DNA from: Ligaoa zhengdingensis
Lineage (GTDB): Bacteria > Bacillota > Clostridia > Oscillospirales > Ruminococcaceae
Length of the DNA: 35,459 nt
Reading direction: 5' to 3'
NCBI RefSeq assembly: GCF_014384885.1
Contig: NZ_JACRST010000022.1
Coordinates: forward strand, 1 to 35,459
A program made the position numbers and the translations under genes. Positions 14,890 to 22,395 of the stretch are shown in pieces. Position 1 is the first letter of the stretch, and each line of letters starts with the position of its first letter. The notes beneath the pieces are model-generated. The model made no database searches. It was not told the DNA's origin and saw only the letters and a program-made list of their open reading frames with translations.

Positions 14890-15276
14890 TCACACAAGCC
14901 CCAGATTTTTGGCGGTGAAATAGATGAGGCGCTGCCGCCACCGGGAATAGGTCGAATAGTCCGCGTCGCAGGGGTAGGGGTACTGGCGGCAGATGTTGTT
15001 CATCACGGCTGTGCGGTACTCGGGCGGGATTTCGACGAGCGCCTGCTCGAGCGCCTCGCAGTCCTCGTCTACACGCGCGAGGCGGATCGCCCGGTTCTCG
15101 GTGGGGCTGCTCACCCGGTTGCCGCGCGGCTGGCCGTCGAACACGGGCGTGGCGTACAGAATTTCCTGCCGCTCGGCCTTCATCCGCTCATAGTCGCGGA
15201 TGTGGTAGAGCACCCGCATGTACACGTTGTGCGGGAGCTGGTAGGGGTTGTTCCGTTTGCGCTGATACTCCTTCAT
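14890..15276 (-). CDS. ArpU/RinA-like late transcription activator candidate
   Basis: A 128-residue protein beginning MKEYQRKRNNPYQLPHNVYM. It is basic and helical in the N-terminal half (RVLYHIRDYERMKAERQEIL), has a central acidic helix (DEDCEALEQALVEIPPEYRT) and ends in YSTYSRWRQRLIYFTAKNLG, which resembles the C-terminal region-4-like helix-turn-helix of ArpU/RinA/sigma-like phage late regulators. Its ATG overlaps the stop of the HTH gene (ATGA), so it belongs to the early operon. The two direct repeats just downstream are good candidate binding sites. Family assignment is moderate. Confidence 0.65.
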   Translation of the reverse strand: MKEYQRKRNNPYQLPHNVYMRVLYHIRDYERMKAERQEILYATPVFDGQPRGNRVSSPTENRAIRLARVDEDCEALEQALVEIPPEYRTAVMNNICRQYPYPCDADYSTYSRWRQRLIYFTAKNLGLV

Positions 15277-15521
15277 ACCGCTCCCTCCCCGTTCCGGCCG
15301 CGCCCGTCCGCCTCGGCGAACAGATAGGCCACCGCATTGTTGCGCGGGAACGCGCCCGCAATTAAAAAAGCCTCCTCCAGGTCGAGCGGCGCTTCGCGCG
15401 CCAGCTTGGCGCGCAGCCGGTCGAAGCGGATGCCGGTGGACAAAGCGAGCTCCCGTTCGGTCAGCTCGAACCGTCCCATCTCGGCCCGCAGGTTGGCAAA
15501 GGCGATGTGATTGTTCTTCAT
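15273..15521 (-). CDS. Small HTH protein, first gene of the early tailocin operon
   Basis: An 82-residue protein from ATG 15521 with GGAGGTG upstream. Residues 8-45 (ANLRAEMGRFELTERELALS, then TGIRFDRLRAKLAREAPLDL) form a Cro/XRE-type helix-turn-helix, followed by a short helix (EEAFLIAGAFPRNN). It is encoded divergently from the repressor and sits directly under the operator-controlled promoter, the position of a Cro-like antirepressor or early regulator. The stop overlaps the ATG of the activator candidate. Confidence 0.75.
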   Translation of the reverse strand: MKNNHIAFANLRAEMGRFELTERELALSTGIRFDRLRAKLAREAPLDLEEAFLIAGAFPRNNAVAYLFAEADGRGRNGEGAV

Positions 15522-15540
15522 CGATGCTGCACCTCCATTT

Positions 15541-15618
15541 TCACGCAATGCGTGATTTCTGCTCTTATTAAATCATGCATTGCGCGATTTGTCAAGCGAT
15601 TTTTCTTGCAATGCCTGA
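15541..15618. promoter_or_regulatory. Three-operator genetic switch
   Basis: Three related 15-bp inverted repeats: O1 TCACGCAATGCGTGA (15541-15555, perfect 7+1+7), O2 TCATGCATTGCGCGA (15573-15587) and O3 TCTTGCAATGCCTGA (15604-15618). Centres are 32 and 31 bp apart, three helical turns, so the sites face the same side of DNA. O2 fills the spacer of the early promoter, O1 covers its start region and O3 overlaps the -35 of the repressor promoter. They are the expected sites for the XRE repressor and/or the HTH protein. Confidence 0.85.
15567..15595 (-). promoter_or_regulatory. Early tailocin promoter (sigma-A)
   Basis: On the minus strand there is a perfect TTGACA (15590-15595), a 17-base spacer and TTTAAT (15567-15572). 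The whole spacer is occupied by operator O2. It drives the HTH and activator-like genes. Confidence 0.85.
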
Positions 15619-15633
15619 AAAAAATGTTATAAT
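15606..15633 (+). promoter_or_regulatory. Repressor promoter (sigma-A)
   Basis: Plus strand TTGCAA (15606-15611), 16-base spacer, perfect TATAAT (15628-15633). The -35 lies inside operator O3, so the repressor probably controls its own expression. A GGGGGTGA ribosome binding site follows before ATG 15655. Confidence 0.8.
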
Positions 15634-15654
15634 GCAGTTAGGGGGTGATTCACC

Positions 15655-16008
15655 ATGTATTTCTATGAAATTCTGCAACAGATTCTGGACGAAAAACATC
15701 TGACAATCCCCCAAGCGGCCCGCGCGTGCGGCCTGCCCGACGGCACCATCCGTTCGATTTTATCCCGCAAAAGCAAGAGCGTGACCATCGAGGTGGCCTT
15801 TAAGCTCTCCCATGGGCTGGGGGTTTCGTTGGAGCGCCTCAATGGAAGCGAAGAAGCGCCCCCGCCTGTGCTCAGCGAGGACGCTTCAAAAAAGTTGGAG
15901 CAGTTGGCCGAGCTTGCCGGCCGTTTGACCGAAGAGGAGTGGAAGCAGGTCATGGATTATGCCGAGCTGCTGTTAGCCGCTGGGCAAAATCGTAAAGGCG
16001 GGAGATGA
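15655..16008 (+). CDS. XRE-family repressor of the tailocin locus
   Basis: A 117-residue protein. Residues 1-60 are an XRE helix-turn-helix (MYFYEILQQILDEKHLTIPQ, then AARACGLPDGTIRSILSRKS, ending in LSHGLGVSLERLN). The remainder is a helical tail (ASKKLEQLAELAGRLTEEEW) with no S24/LexA peptidase motif, so RecA-stimulated self-cleavage is not expected. It is transcribed away from the tail genes from a promoter overlapped by O3. Release must use another route, such as an antirepressor, a protease, or competition from the Cro-like protein. Confidence 0.88.
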   Translation: MYFYEILQQILDEKHLTIPQAARACGLPDGTIRSILSRKSKSVTIEVAFKLSHGLGVSLERLNGSEEAPPPVLSEDASKKLEQLAELAGRLTEEEWKQVMDYAELLLAAGQNRKGGR

Positions 16009-16123
16009 GCGCCTCGGGGTCGCCCGAGCGTTCTGCGGCGCGCAAAAGCCATTCCCGCCGCTCCTCCTGCTGCGGCGCGGAGCGGGGAGCCCCGATTGCT
16101 GATATCGTACCCTGTTCCTTCAT
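15950..16123 (-). CDS. Small helical protein convergent with the repressor
   Basis: A 57-residue frame from ATG 16123, with AAGGAAGG eight bases upstream. The second half (EERREWLLRAAERSGDPEAL, then ISRLYDFAQRLTAA) is an amphipathic helix pair. It overlaps the 3' end of the repressor gene by 59 bases on the opposite strand. A TATAAT lies about 75 bases upstream. It may be a small regulator acting on the repressor, or chance; I do not recognise the family. Confidence 0.4.
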   Translation of the reverse strand: MKEQGTISAIGAPRSAPQQEERREWLLRAAERSGDPEALISRLYDFAQRLTAARHNP

Positions 16124-16132
16124 CGCATACAC

Positions 16133-16404
16133 CTTCCTTAGTGGTCAGAGCAAGACGGATGTTTTTGTTGTTTAAACGTTTGTTCTTAACTAACTGATTA
16201 TAGATTACCATATTTTGGAACAAAAATCCATCCTCATATCCCCCAATCCCGCGCGCGAATTTTTGTGATATCCCGAAAGATTGGTCGATAAACAGGTCTT
16301 TTGCCCGAAAACTGTCAAACGGGCGATTTGTCCGCCCGCGAAGGACGAAACAGCCCTGTTTTGCAAAAAATATTCCCAGCAACGTAAAAACAGTGCAAAA
16401 TGGT
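16133..16404. other. AT-rich intergenic region at the right border of the tail locus
   Basis: No credible gene. It contains a TATAAT for the small minus-strand ORF near 16200 and a hairpin CGGGCG/CGCCCG at 16320-16338. It is more AT-rich than surrounding DNA and marks the boundary between tailocin and host genes. No duplicated attachment site can be defined because the left boundary is outside the window. Confidence 0.5.
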
Positions 16405-16433
16405 TTGAATTCTTTGAAAGATTATGCTAAAAT
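16405..16433 (+). promoter_or_regulatory. Sigma-A promoter of the DUF4870-like gene
   Basis: TTGAAT (16405-16410), 17-base spacer, TAAAAT (16428-16433) preceded by TATGC. A GAGGAGG site lies 10 bases before ATG 16472. Confidence 0.7.
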
Positions 16434-16471
16434 ATGTACAATCCATTTCTATTCTGTGAGGAGGTATTTTT

Positions 16472-16813
16472 ATGGAAAACAATGAGACCATCGTGGTAGA
16501 TCAGCAGGAGGTGCAGCAGGGCAAGGCGTTTGCCATCCTGTCCTATTTCGGCATCCTGTTCCTGATCGGTCTTCTGGCGGCCAAGGAGAACAAGTTCGTG
16601 CAGTATCATGTCAATCAGGGCATTTTGCTCTTGTTGTTCAACATCGTATGCTCGATCGTTTCTGTGATCCCCTTCATCGGTTGGATCGTCGGCATTGTCG
16701 GTTCGATCTTTGGCTTTGTCCTGTTCATCATGGGCATCGTCAACTCCGCAAAGGGCGAGGCGAAACCCCTGCCCCTCATCGGCAAGCTGTTCACCATCGT
16801 GAAGTCCTACTGA
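16472..16813 (+). CDS. DUF4870-like small membrane protein
   Basis: A 113-residue protein with a short acidic N-terminus (MENNETIVVDQQEVQQGKAF) and three or four hydrophobic segments: ILSYFGILFLIGLLA, GILLLLFNIVCSIVSVIPFI and GWIVGIVGSIFGFVLFIMGI. The NKFVQYHVNQGILLLLF segment is the hallmark of the DUF4870 (YtxA/Tic20-like) membrane family, in which charged NKFVxxHAxQ joins two helices. Function is unknown. It stands alone with its own promoter and terminator. Confidence 0.85.
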   Translation: MENNETIVVDQQEVQQGKAFAILSYFGILFLIGLLAAKENKFVQYHVNQGILLLLFNIVCSIVSVIPFIGWIVGIVGSIFGFVLFIMGIVNSAKGEAKPLPLIGKLFTIVKSY

Positions 16814-16827
16814 TAACAAGCGCAACC

Positions 16828-16863
16828 AAAAAGCGCCGCTTTCGCACGAGAGCGGCGCTTTTT
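16828..16863. terminator. Bidirectional intrinsic terminator
   Basis: Perfect stem AAAAAGCGCCGCT with AGCGGCGCTTTTT around a 10-base loop. It serves the membrane-protein gene (stop 16813) and the oppositely oriented fusion gene (stop 16880). Confidence 0.9.
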
Positions 16864-16879
16864 CGTATCCGCCGGCCGG

Positions 16880-19645
16880 TCATTCCACCGAGCAGCCCGG
16901 ATAGTAGTGCTCCAAAATCTCTATGTAATCGTAGCCGTCCCTGGCCATGCCGTTGGCCCCGTGCTGGCTCATGCCGCAGCCGTGGCCATACCCGTAGGTG
17001 GTGAAGATCACCTTGTTGCCGGAAAATTCCCACTCGAACGCGGCCGACCGCAGGCCCAGCACGCTTTCGCGCATCACGCGGCCGGTGGTGCGCTTGACGC
17101 CGCCCACCGTCATCCGGTCGTTGTAGCCGCCGCCGGTGTAGCTGTCCACCGTGAACCACTCGTCGTCCGGCACGTCGCTGAGGTCCACCCCCAGCTTGTC
17201 GTACACCCGGTCGATCACGTCGTCACGGGTCATGGTCTTTCGCACCTTGTAGCCCGGCTCGTCCTCATCCCAGTGGCTGTCCACATTCTCGTTGTGGCAG
17301 GCGATGCTGCCGCCCCACACCTCGCGCGCAGTGTTGGTGGCGCCCGCCGAGATCGAATAAAAATACACGTCGATCGGCTTGCCGCGGTAGTGCACCGCCT
17401 CCCCCCACACCGACTTGACCGCCTTTTTCACCGCGCTGTTGGGGGCGCGCATCCCGAAGCCGGAGACATCCCCGCCCTGCGCGACCAGACGACTGTAGAC
17501 CGCGACCGCCTGCGCCTTGGTCGACTCCGTCTCAAAGGTGCCGCCCGTCTCGTTCATCACGATGCGGGCGACCGCGTCGTAGGCCTCGTATTCCTCGCCG
17601 TCTATGTACACCAAGTCATCCATATCGATGGGGCCGCCGCCCCCGGAGGAAGAATTCTCCGGGGGTGGTTCCTCTTCGGAGCTGGAGGAGGAGGGCTCCT
17701 CCTCGCTGGATTCCGAGGAACTGGGCGGCGGCTCGCTCGATTCGGAGCTCTGAGATTCGCTGCTCTCGCTGGAGCTTTCCGAGCTGGACGGCTCGCTGGA
17801 TTCCGAGCTGCTCCATTCCTCCTCGGAGCTGTCGGACGGCGAGCTGCTCGATTCGCTTTCCGGGAGGCTCTCGGAGGAGGACTCGCTCGAGCTTTCCGAG
17901 CTGGACGACGAGGCCAGCATACTGGTATAATCGTAATAATCGCCCGGCAGCAGCGGATTGGGGTTGAGCTGGGCGTTCGCTGTGTCCACCTCCGCGCTCT
18001 CGCCCAGGCGCACCTTGCGGCCGATCACCACAAAGCGCGCGATGCGCTGGTTGGTCTCGGGGTCGCGGAAGGAGTAGTCGCAGGTCGAAAGCGTAATCAG
18101 CTTATCGCCCGGCCGCACATCCACCGTGGTGTTGATGAGGGTGCGCTGCTGCATCTTGAAGATGAACTGCTCCATCTCCTGGTTGTTTTTCGGCTCGATG
18201 AAGTCGTGATACATAAAGTTGGGGTCGTCCGCGCGGGTGAGGATGACGGCCGCAATCTTGTAGGTGCCCTCGCGGTAGACGCTGTCGAATTTGATGACCG
18301 GGTGCTGGCGGTAGTAGTCGAGCTTTTTGTAGTTGATGAGCTCGCCAAAAATCTGCCCGTCGGTCATGTTGTGCCCGTAGATCACCGTGTTGGTGCTCTC
18401 TTTTTTGAGGTCCACCCGGAAATCCACAAACGGCACGCCGTGTTTATCCTCTTTTTTATAGAAGGTGCGGCGCAGGTAGTAGTCGTTATCCTTGCCCTGC
18501 ACGATCGCGTACTTGAGCGGAGTGCCTTCGATCTCGATGCGGCCCGCCACGTCCGGGTTGATCTCCCACCAGGGGGCGAACTTGGCGAGGTAGTCCTTGG
18601 GGTAGCCCTCAGGCAGGTCGCTCGCGCCCTGTTGGAACAGGCTCTCCATACCGGCCACCAGGTTGCGGTTGGCCTGCGCGCCCCAGTAGAACGCGCCGAT
18701 GTAGGTGAGCGACCCCGCCAGCACCACCATGGCCAGCAGCAGCACCGACTTGCGCACCACCTCGCGCCTGTCGTCCCCCTTCCAGGGCAGCAGCTTCTGG
18801 TACCATTTCTGCTTGACGGGCGCCTGCTTTGCGCCGCTCGACGCCGCAGCCTGCACGACCCCGGCCTTTGCGCTCGCCGCGCCCGACACCGCCGCGCCGA
18901 ACCTGCGGGTGATCTCGTCGCGCGCCTGTGCGCACAGCTTTTCAGCCTGCGCCCGGGCGTAATCCCCGCCGCCGGCGCCCCGCGCGGTGATGCGCAGCGC
19001 CAGTTGGTCGCGTCCCACCGGGTAGAGCGCGATCACCGGGTTTTTGCTGTGCAGCAGGTCGCCCAGCTTGCGCGTCGCCTCGTCGGCCGACAGGCCGTTC
19101 AGATGCAGGGTGCAGAACGCCGCGCCGCCGACAAACTTCACCAGATAGGGGTAGACGCTGTTCAATAACATCGACGAAAGCTCGCCCGGATTTTCGGGCA
19201 GCAGCAGCATGCACTGGCTGCCTGCGGACAGCGCGCAGCCCGGGGCCGTGCCCCGCCGGTTGCGGAACACCGCCGCGCCCTTGGGCATCATGGCCATCTG
19301 CATGGTCTCCGGGGGCATCTCGCGCCCCTGCTTGCGATAAAATTCCTGAATCTGCGCGAGGCTTTCCTCGTGCAGCTCGAGCGAGCTGCCAAGCCCCGCC
19401 ACAATTGTCTGTTTGGTTATGTCGTCCGCCGTGGGGCCGATGCCCCCCAAGAGGATTACAAGATCGCTGCGCTCGAGCGCCTGCGCTAGGCGGCGTTGAA
19501 GCTCCAGCTTGTTGTCGCCAACAGTGGATTGACGCGCAATTTCAATCCCCAGGGGACTGAGCTCGCGGGACAAAAACCGCGCGTTTTGATTGACGATGTC
19601 GCCGGACAGCAGCCCGGCTCCAACCCCAATGATTTCTGCAACCAC
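16880..19645 (-). CDS. CinA-like / transmembrane / class B sortase / SpoIID fusion protein
   Basis: A single uninterrupted 921-residue frame from GTG 19645 (GGGAGGTG upstream). Residues 1-165 are a CinA/MoaB-type pocket with GGIGPTADDITK; 166-245 resemble the CinA middle domain; the CinA amidohydrolase domain is absent. A transmembrane helix at about 299-321 follows positive residues, so the C-terminal part should be outside. Residues 340-545 are class B sortase with YGHNM (His425), TLSTC (Cys522) and RFVVIGR (Arg537). Residues 577-670 are a Ser/Glu-rich linker. Residues 680-921 are SpoIID: Glu699 in MNETGG, KAQAVAVYSR, and YGHGCGMSQHGANGMA (His888). All catalytic residues are present, so every module could be active. 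It lies 165 bases after thiI. The combination may couple surface protein anchoring with spore-engulfment wall remodelling; that is inference. Confidence 0.9.
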   Translation of the reverse strand: MVAEIIGVGAGLLSGDIVNQNARFLSRELSPLGIEIARQSTVGDNKLELQRRLAQALERSDLVILLGGIGPTADDITKQTIVAGLGSSLELHEESLAQIQEFYRKQGREMPPETMQMAMMPKGAAVFRNRRGTAPGCALSAGSQCMLLLPENPGELSSMLLNSVYPYLVKFVGGAAFCTLHLNGLSADEATRKLGDLLHSKNPVIALYPVGRDQLALRITARGAGGGDYARAQAEKLCAQARDEITRRFGAAVSGAASAKAGVVQAAASSGAKQAPVKQKWYQKLLPWKGDDRREVVRKSVLLLAMVVLAGSLTYIGAFYWGAQANRNLVAGMESLFQQGASDLPEGYPKDYLAKFAPWWEINPDVAGRIEIEGTPLKYAIVQGKDNDYYLRRTFYKKEDKHGVPFVDFRVDLKKESTNTVIYGHNMTDGQIFGELINYKKLDYYRQHPVIKFDSVYREGTYKIAAVILTRADDPNFMYHDFIEPKNNQEMEQFIFKMQQRTLINTTVDVRPGDKLITLSTCDYSFRDPETNQRIARFVVIGRKVRLGESAEVDTANAQLNPNPLLPGDYYDYTSMLASSSSSESSSESSSESLPESESSSSPSDSSEEEWSSSESSEPSSSESSSESSESQSSESSEPPPSSSESSEEEPSSSSSEEEPPPENSSSGGGGPIDMDDLVYIDGEEYEAYDAVARIVMNETGGTFETESTKAQAVAVYSRLVAQGGDVSGFGMRAPNSAVKKAVKSVWGEAVHYRGKPIDVYFYSISAGATNTAREVWGGSIACHNENVDSHWDEDEPGYKVRKTMTRDDVIDRVYDKLGVDLSDVPDDEWFTVDSYTGGGYNDRMTVGGVKRTTGRVMRESVLGLRSAAFEWEFSGNKVIFTTYGYGHGCGMSQHGANGMARDGYDYIEILEHYYPGCSVE

Positions 19646-19810
19646 TCTGGCACCTCCCTTATTTACTCTGGATCAAAGACACAGTCCGTTTGACGCGCGG
19701 CCAAAGCCGCTGCGCCCGGGGCGTGTCCCTGCCGACCCGGCCAAAGGCGCCGGACCTCCAGGGATGCGTCCCGGATGGGCGGGGCGCCCGGCCCCGCCGC
19801 TTTTCCTTTG

Positions 19811-20983
19811 TCACGGTTGAATGGTGATCTCCTCCACCCCGGCGAGCGAACGGGAGATGAGGCCCTCCTCGTCGAGCGCCTCCTCCGCGTACTGCACAAA
19901 CTTGAGCTTGGGCTTGGTGCGCGGGTGGCGCGGGGTGAACACCGTACAGCAGTCCTCATAGGGCAAAATCGAAGTCTCGAAGGTGTCGATTTTGCGGGCG
20001 ATCTGCACGATCTCCTCCTTGTCCATGCCGATCACCGGGCGCAGCACGGGCATCTCGCACACCGCGTCGGTGCAGGCGATGGCGCCGATCGTCTGGCTGG
20101 CCACCTGGGCCAGGCTCTCGCCGGTGATGAGCGCGGTGCAGTCGTTCTGCGCCGCGATGCGCTGGGCGATCTTCATCATATACCGCCGCATGACGATGGT
20201 GAACAGCTCCTCGGGGCAATGCTCCTTGATCTGCTCCTGAATCTCGGTGAACGGCGCGACATACAGCTTGATGCGGCCGGTGTAGGCGCACATCTTCTCG
20301 AGCAGGGTGATCACCTTGCGCTTGGCGCGCTCGCTGGTGTAGGGCGGGCTGAAGAAGTGCACCGCGGACACCTCCACCCCGCGTTTGGCCATCATATATC
20401 CGGCCACCGGGCTGTCGATGCCGCCGGACACCAGCAGCATCGCCTTGCCGGAGGTGCCCACCGGCAGGCCGCCCGCGCCGGGCAGTTGTCTCGCGTGGAT
20501 GTAGGCGGCCTTTTCGCGCACCTCGACCCAAACAACCATCTCCGGCTCGTTCACATCCACCTTGAGGTGGGGATAGGCGGCCAGCAGCGCCCCGCCCAGC
20601 TCCCGGCAGATCTCCGGCGAGTTCATGGGGAACTGCTTGTCGCTGCGCCGCGCGTTCACCTTGAAGGTGTTCACATAGGGCAGGGCGTCGGCCAGGTACT
20701 CGATTGCCGCCGCACGGATTGCGTCCCAGCTCTTCTCCACCACGGCCGCCCGGGTGAGCGCCGCAAAGCCGAACACCTTCGAGAGCCGCTCCACCGCCTC
20801 GTCGAGGTCGAGGCCGTCCTCCTGCGGCTCGCAGTAGAGGGTGGATTGCGACTTGGTGATCTTCCACCGGCCCAGGCTGCCGAGCCGCCGCTTGGCGTTG
20901 CGGATGAGGGCATCCTCAAAGCTGCCCCGGTTGAGGCCCTTGAGGGCGATTTCGCCGCTTTTGAGCAAGATGATCTCTTTCAT
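19811..20983 (-). CDS. thiI: ThiI, tRNA 4-thiouridine synthetase / sulfur carrier enzyme
   Basis: A 390-residue protein. N-terminus MKEIILLKSGEIALKGLNRG, then a THUMP domain (residues 60-165) and a PP-loop ATPase domain with SGGIDSPVAGYMMAKRG, GESLAQVASQT and RPVIGMDKEEI. It adenylates U8 of tRNA and receives sulfur from the cysteine desulfurase encoded just upstream. The C-terminal rhodanese domain of the E. coli form is absent, as is normal for Firmicutes. Its ATG overlaps the iscS stop by 4 bases, so the two are co-translated. Confidence 0.96.
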   Translation of the reverse strand: MKEIILLKSGEIALKGLNRGSFEDALIRNAKRRLGSLGRWKITKSQSTLYCEPQEDGLDLDEAVERLSKVFGFAALTRAAVVEKSWDAIRAAAIEYLADALPYVNTFKVNARRSDKQFPMNSPEICRELGGALLAAYPHLKVDVNEPEMVVWVEVREKAAYIHARQLPGAGGLPVGTSGKAMLLVSGGIDSPVAGYMMAKRGVEVSAVHFFSPPYTSERAKRKVITLLEKMCAYTGRIKLYVAPFTEIQEQIKEHCPEELFTIVMRRYMMKIAQRIAAQNDCTALITGESLAQVASQTIGAIACTDAVCEMPVLRPVIGMDKEEIVQIARKIDTFETSILPYEDCCTVFTPRHPRTKPKLKFVQYAEEALDEEGLISRSLAGVEEITIQP

Positions 20984-22116
20984 GGTCTACTCCTTTTTAT
21001 GTCTTTCATTCCCTGCCGCAGCACGGTGATGAACCGCGCGATATCCTCGCAGGTGTTGTATTTTCCAAAGCTCACGCGCAGCGCGCTGTCGATCACCTCG
21101 TCGGGCAGCCCCATGCTGCGCAGCACGTGGCTGCGCTCCCCCTTGGCGCAGGCTGACCCGCTGGAGACGTAGATGCCGCGCTGCTCAAGGTAGTGCATCA
21201 TGATCTCGCTGCGGATGCCCACCGCGCTGAGGTTGACCACCGAGGGCAGGGCGTCCTCGGGCGAGTTAAAGCGCAGGCCGGCCACGCCGGCCAGCCCCTC
21301 GCGCAGGGTTTTGGCGAACAGGGCGGTGTTGCGTGCGGTGCGCTGCGTGTCGATCAGCTCGGCCGCCTTGCCCAGCGCCGCGATGGCCGGGGCGGGCTCG
21401 GTGCCCACGCGCAGGCCGCGCTCCTGCGCGCCGCCGTGGGCGCGGGGCGCGATGCGCACCCCCTTTTTGATGTACAGCGCGCCCACACCCTTGGGCGCGT
21501 AAATTTTATGTCCGCTGACCGTGAGCAGGTCCACCCCCAGGCGCGCCACCCGGATGGGCAGCTTGCCGAACGCCTGCACCGCGTCGCAGTGGAGCAGCGC
21601 GCCCCGCTTTTGCAGCTTCAGCGCGCGGGCGATCTCCTCCACCGGGGCGACGGTGCCCACCTCGTTGTTGACCAGCATCGCGCTCACCAGCGCGGTGCGT
21701 TCATCCACCGCGGCCACCACGTCGCGCGCGGCGATGTGCCCCTGCGCGTCCGGCTTCACGTAGACCACCTCGCACCCCTGCTGCTCGAGCTGCGCGCAGG
21801 CGGCCAGCACCGAGGAGTGCTCGAACGCCGTGACCACCACGCGCCCGCCGCGCCGCCGGCCCATCGCCATGGCCCCCAGCAGGGCGAGGTTGTTGGCCTC
21901 GGTGCCGCCGGAGGTGAAGGCGATCTCCTCGGGCTGAGCACCCAGCGCGGCCGCCACCTGCCGCCGCGCGCCGTCCAGCATCAGTTCGGCCTCCAGCCCC
22001 TTGGTGTGCAGCGAGGACGGGTTGCCGTAAGTGCGGCACATCGCGTCCAACGCGGCCTGCGCCACCTGGTCGTCCACCCGTGTGGTGGCGCTGTTGTCGA
22101 GATAAATTTCGTTCAA
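20980..22116 (-). CDS. iscS: Cysteine desulfurase (IscS/NifS family)
   Basis: A 378-residue PLP enzyme from TTG 22116 (GAGGAG ten bases upstream); the frame extends to 22194 but the protein naturally starts NEIYLDNSATTRVD. Motifs: TSGGTEANNLALLG, EHSSVLAACAQLE, HCDAVQAFGKLPI, the PLP-lysine motif SGHKIYAPKGVGALY and the catalytic-loop Cys in SSGSACAKGERSHVL. It supplies persulfide sulfur to ThiI, for tRNA thiolation and thiamine, and possibly to Fe-S assembly. Gene order iscS-thiI is common in Firmicutes. Confidence 0.95.
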   Translation of the reverse strand: MNEIYLDNSATTRVDDQVAQAALDAMCRTYGNPSSLHTKGLEAELMLDGARRQVAAALGAQPEEIAFTSGGTEANNLALLGAMAMGRRRGGRVVVTAFEHSSVLAACAQLEQQGCEVVYVKPDAQGHIAARDVVAAVDERTALVSAMLVNNEVGTVAPVEEIARALKLQKRGALLHCDAVQAFGKLPIRVARLGVDLLTVSGHKIYAPKGVGALYIKKGVRIAPRAHGGAQERGLRVGTEPAPAIAALGKAAELIDTQRTARNTALFAKTLREGLAGVAGLRFNSPEDALPSVVNLSAVGIRSEIMMHYLEQRGIYVSSGSACAKGERSHVLRSMGLPDEVIDSALRVSFGKYNTCEDIARFITVLRQGMKDIKRSRP

Positions 22117-22273
22117 GTCTTGTCCACTCCTCACTCGCCCACAGGAACGCGCAGGTCTGCGCGTTTTTCCATAATTTTCAAAACAGACGCCCACCCAATT
22201 TCTTCGGCGGAAGCGCTGTTACCCGCCGCCGCAGGCGGGCCAGAATCAGAAACGATAAAAGTCGTTTACGGCT

Positions 22274-22302
22274 ATTATAGCTCAAAATGTGCAGCCTTTC
22301 AA
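22274..22302 (-). promoter_or_regulatory. Sigma-A promoter of the iscS-thiI operon
   Basis: Minus-strand TTGAAA (22297-22302), 17-base spacer and perfect TATAAT (22274-22279). It leaves a leader of about 150 bases containing two GC hairpins (CCCGCC/GGCGGG near 22222-22240 and AACGCGCA/TGCGCGTT near 22147-22167). Confidence 0.8.
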
Positions 22303-22395
22303 ATTTCACGGGATGATTTCACATAATTTTTAGAGGTTTGGAAAAAATACAGGGCATCGGATGATAGATTTTTCTATGATTGGAGGAATCCGACT

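Noticed and set aside
16427..16825. Minus-strand 132-codon frame opposite the DUF4870-like gene
   Set aside because: It is an antisense shadow of a clear membrane-protein gene and crosses its promoter.
22303..22395. Sigma-G promoter for ypeB
   Set aside because: CATAATT near 22321 resembles a sigma-G -10, but no matching -35 lies at the right distance.
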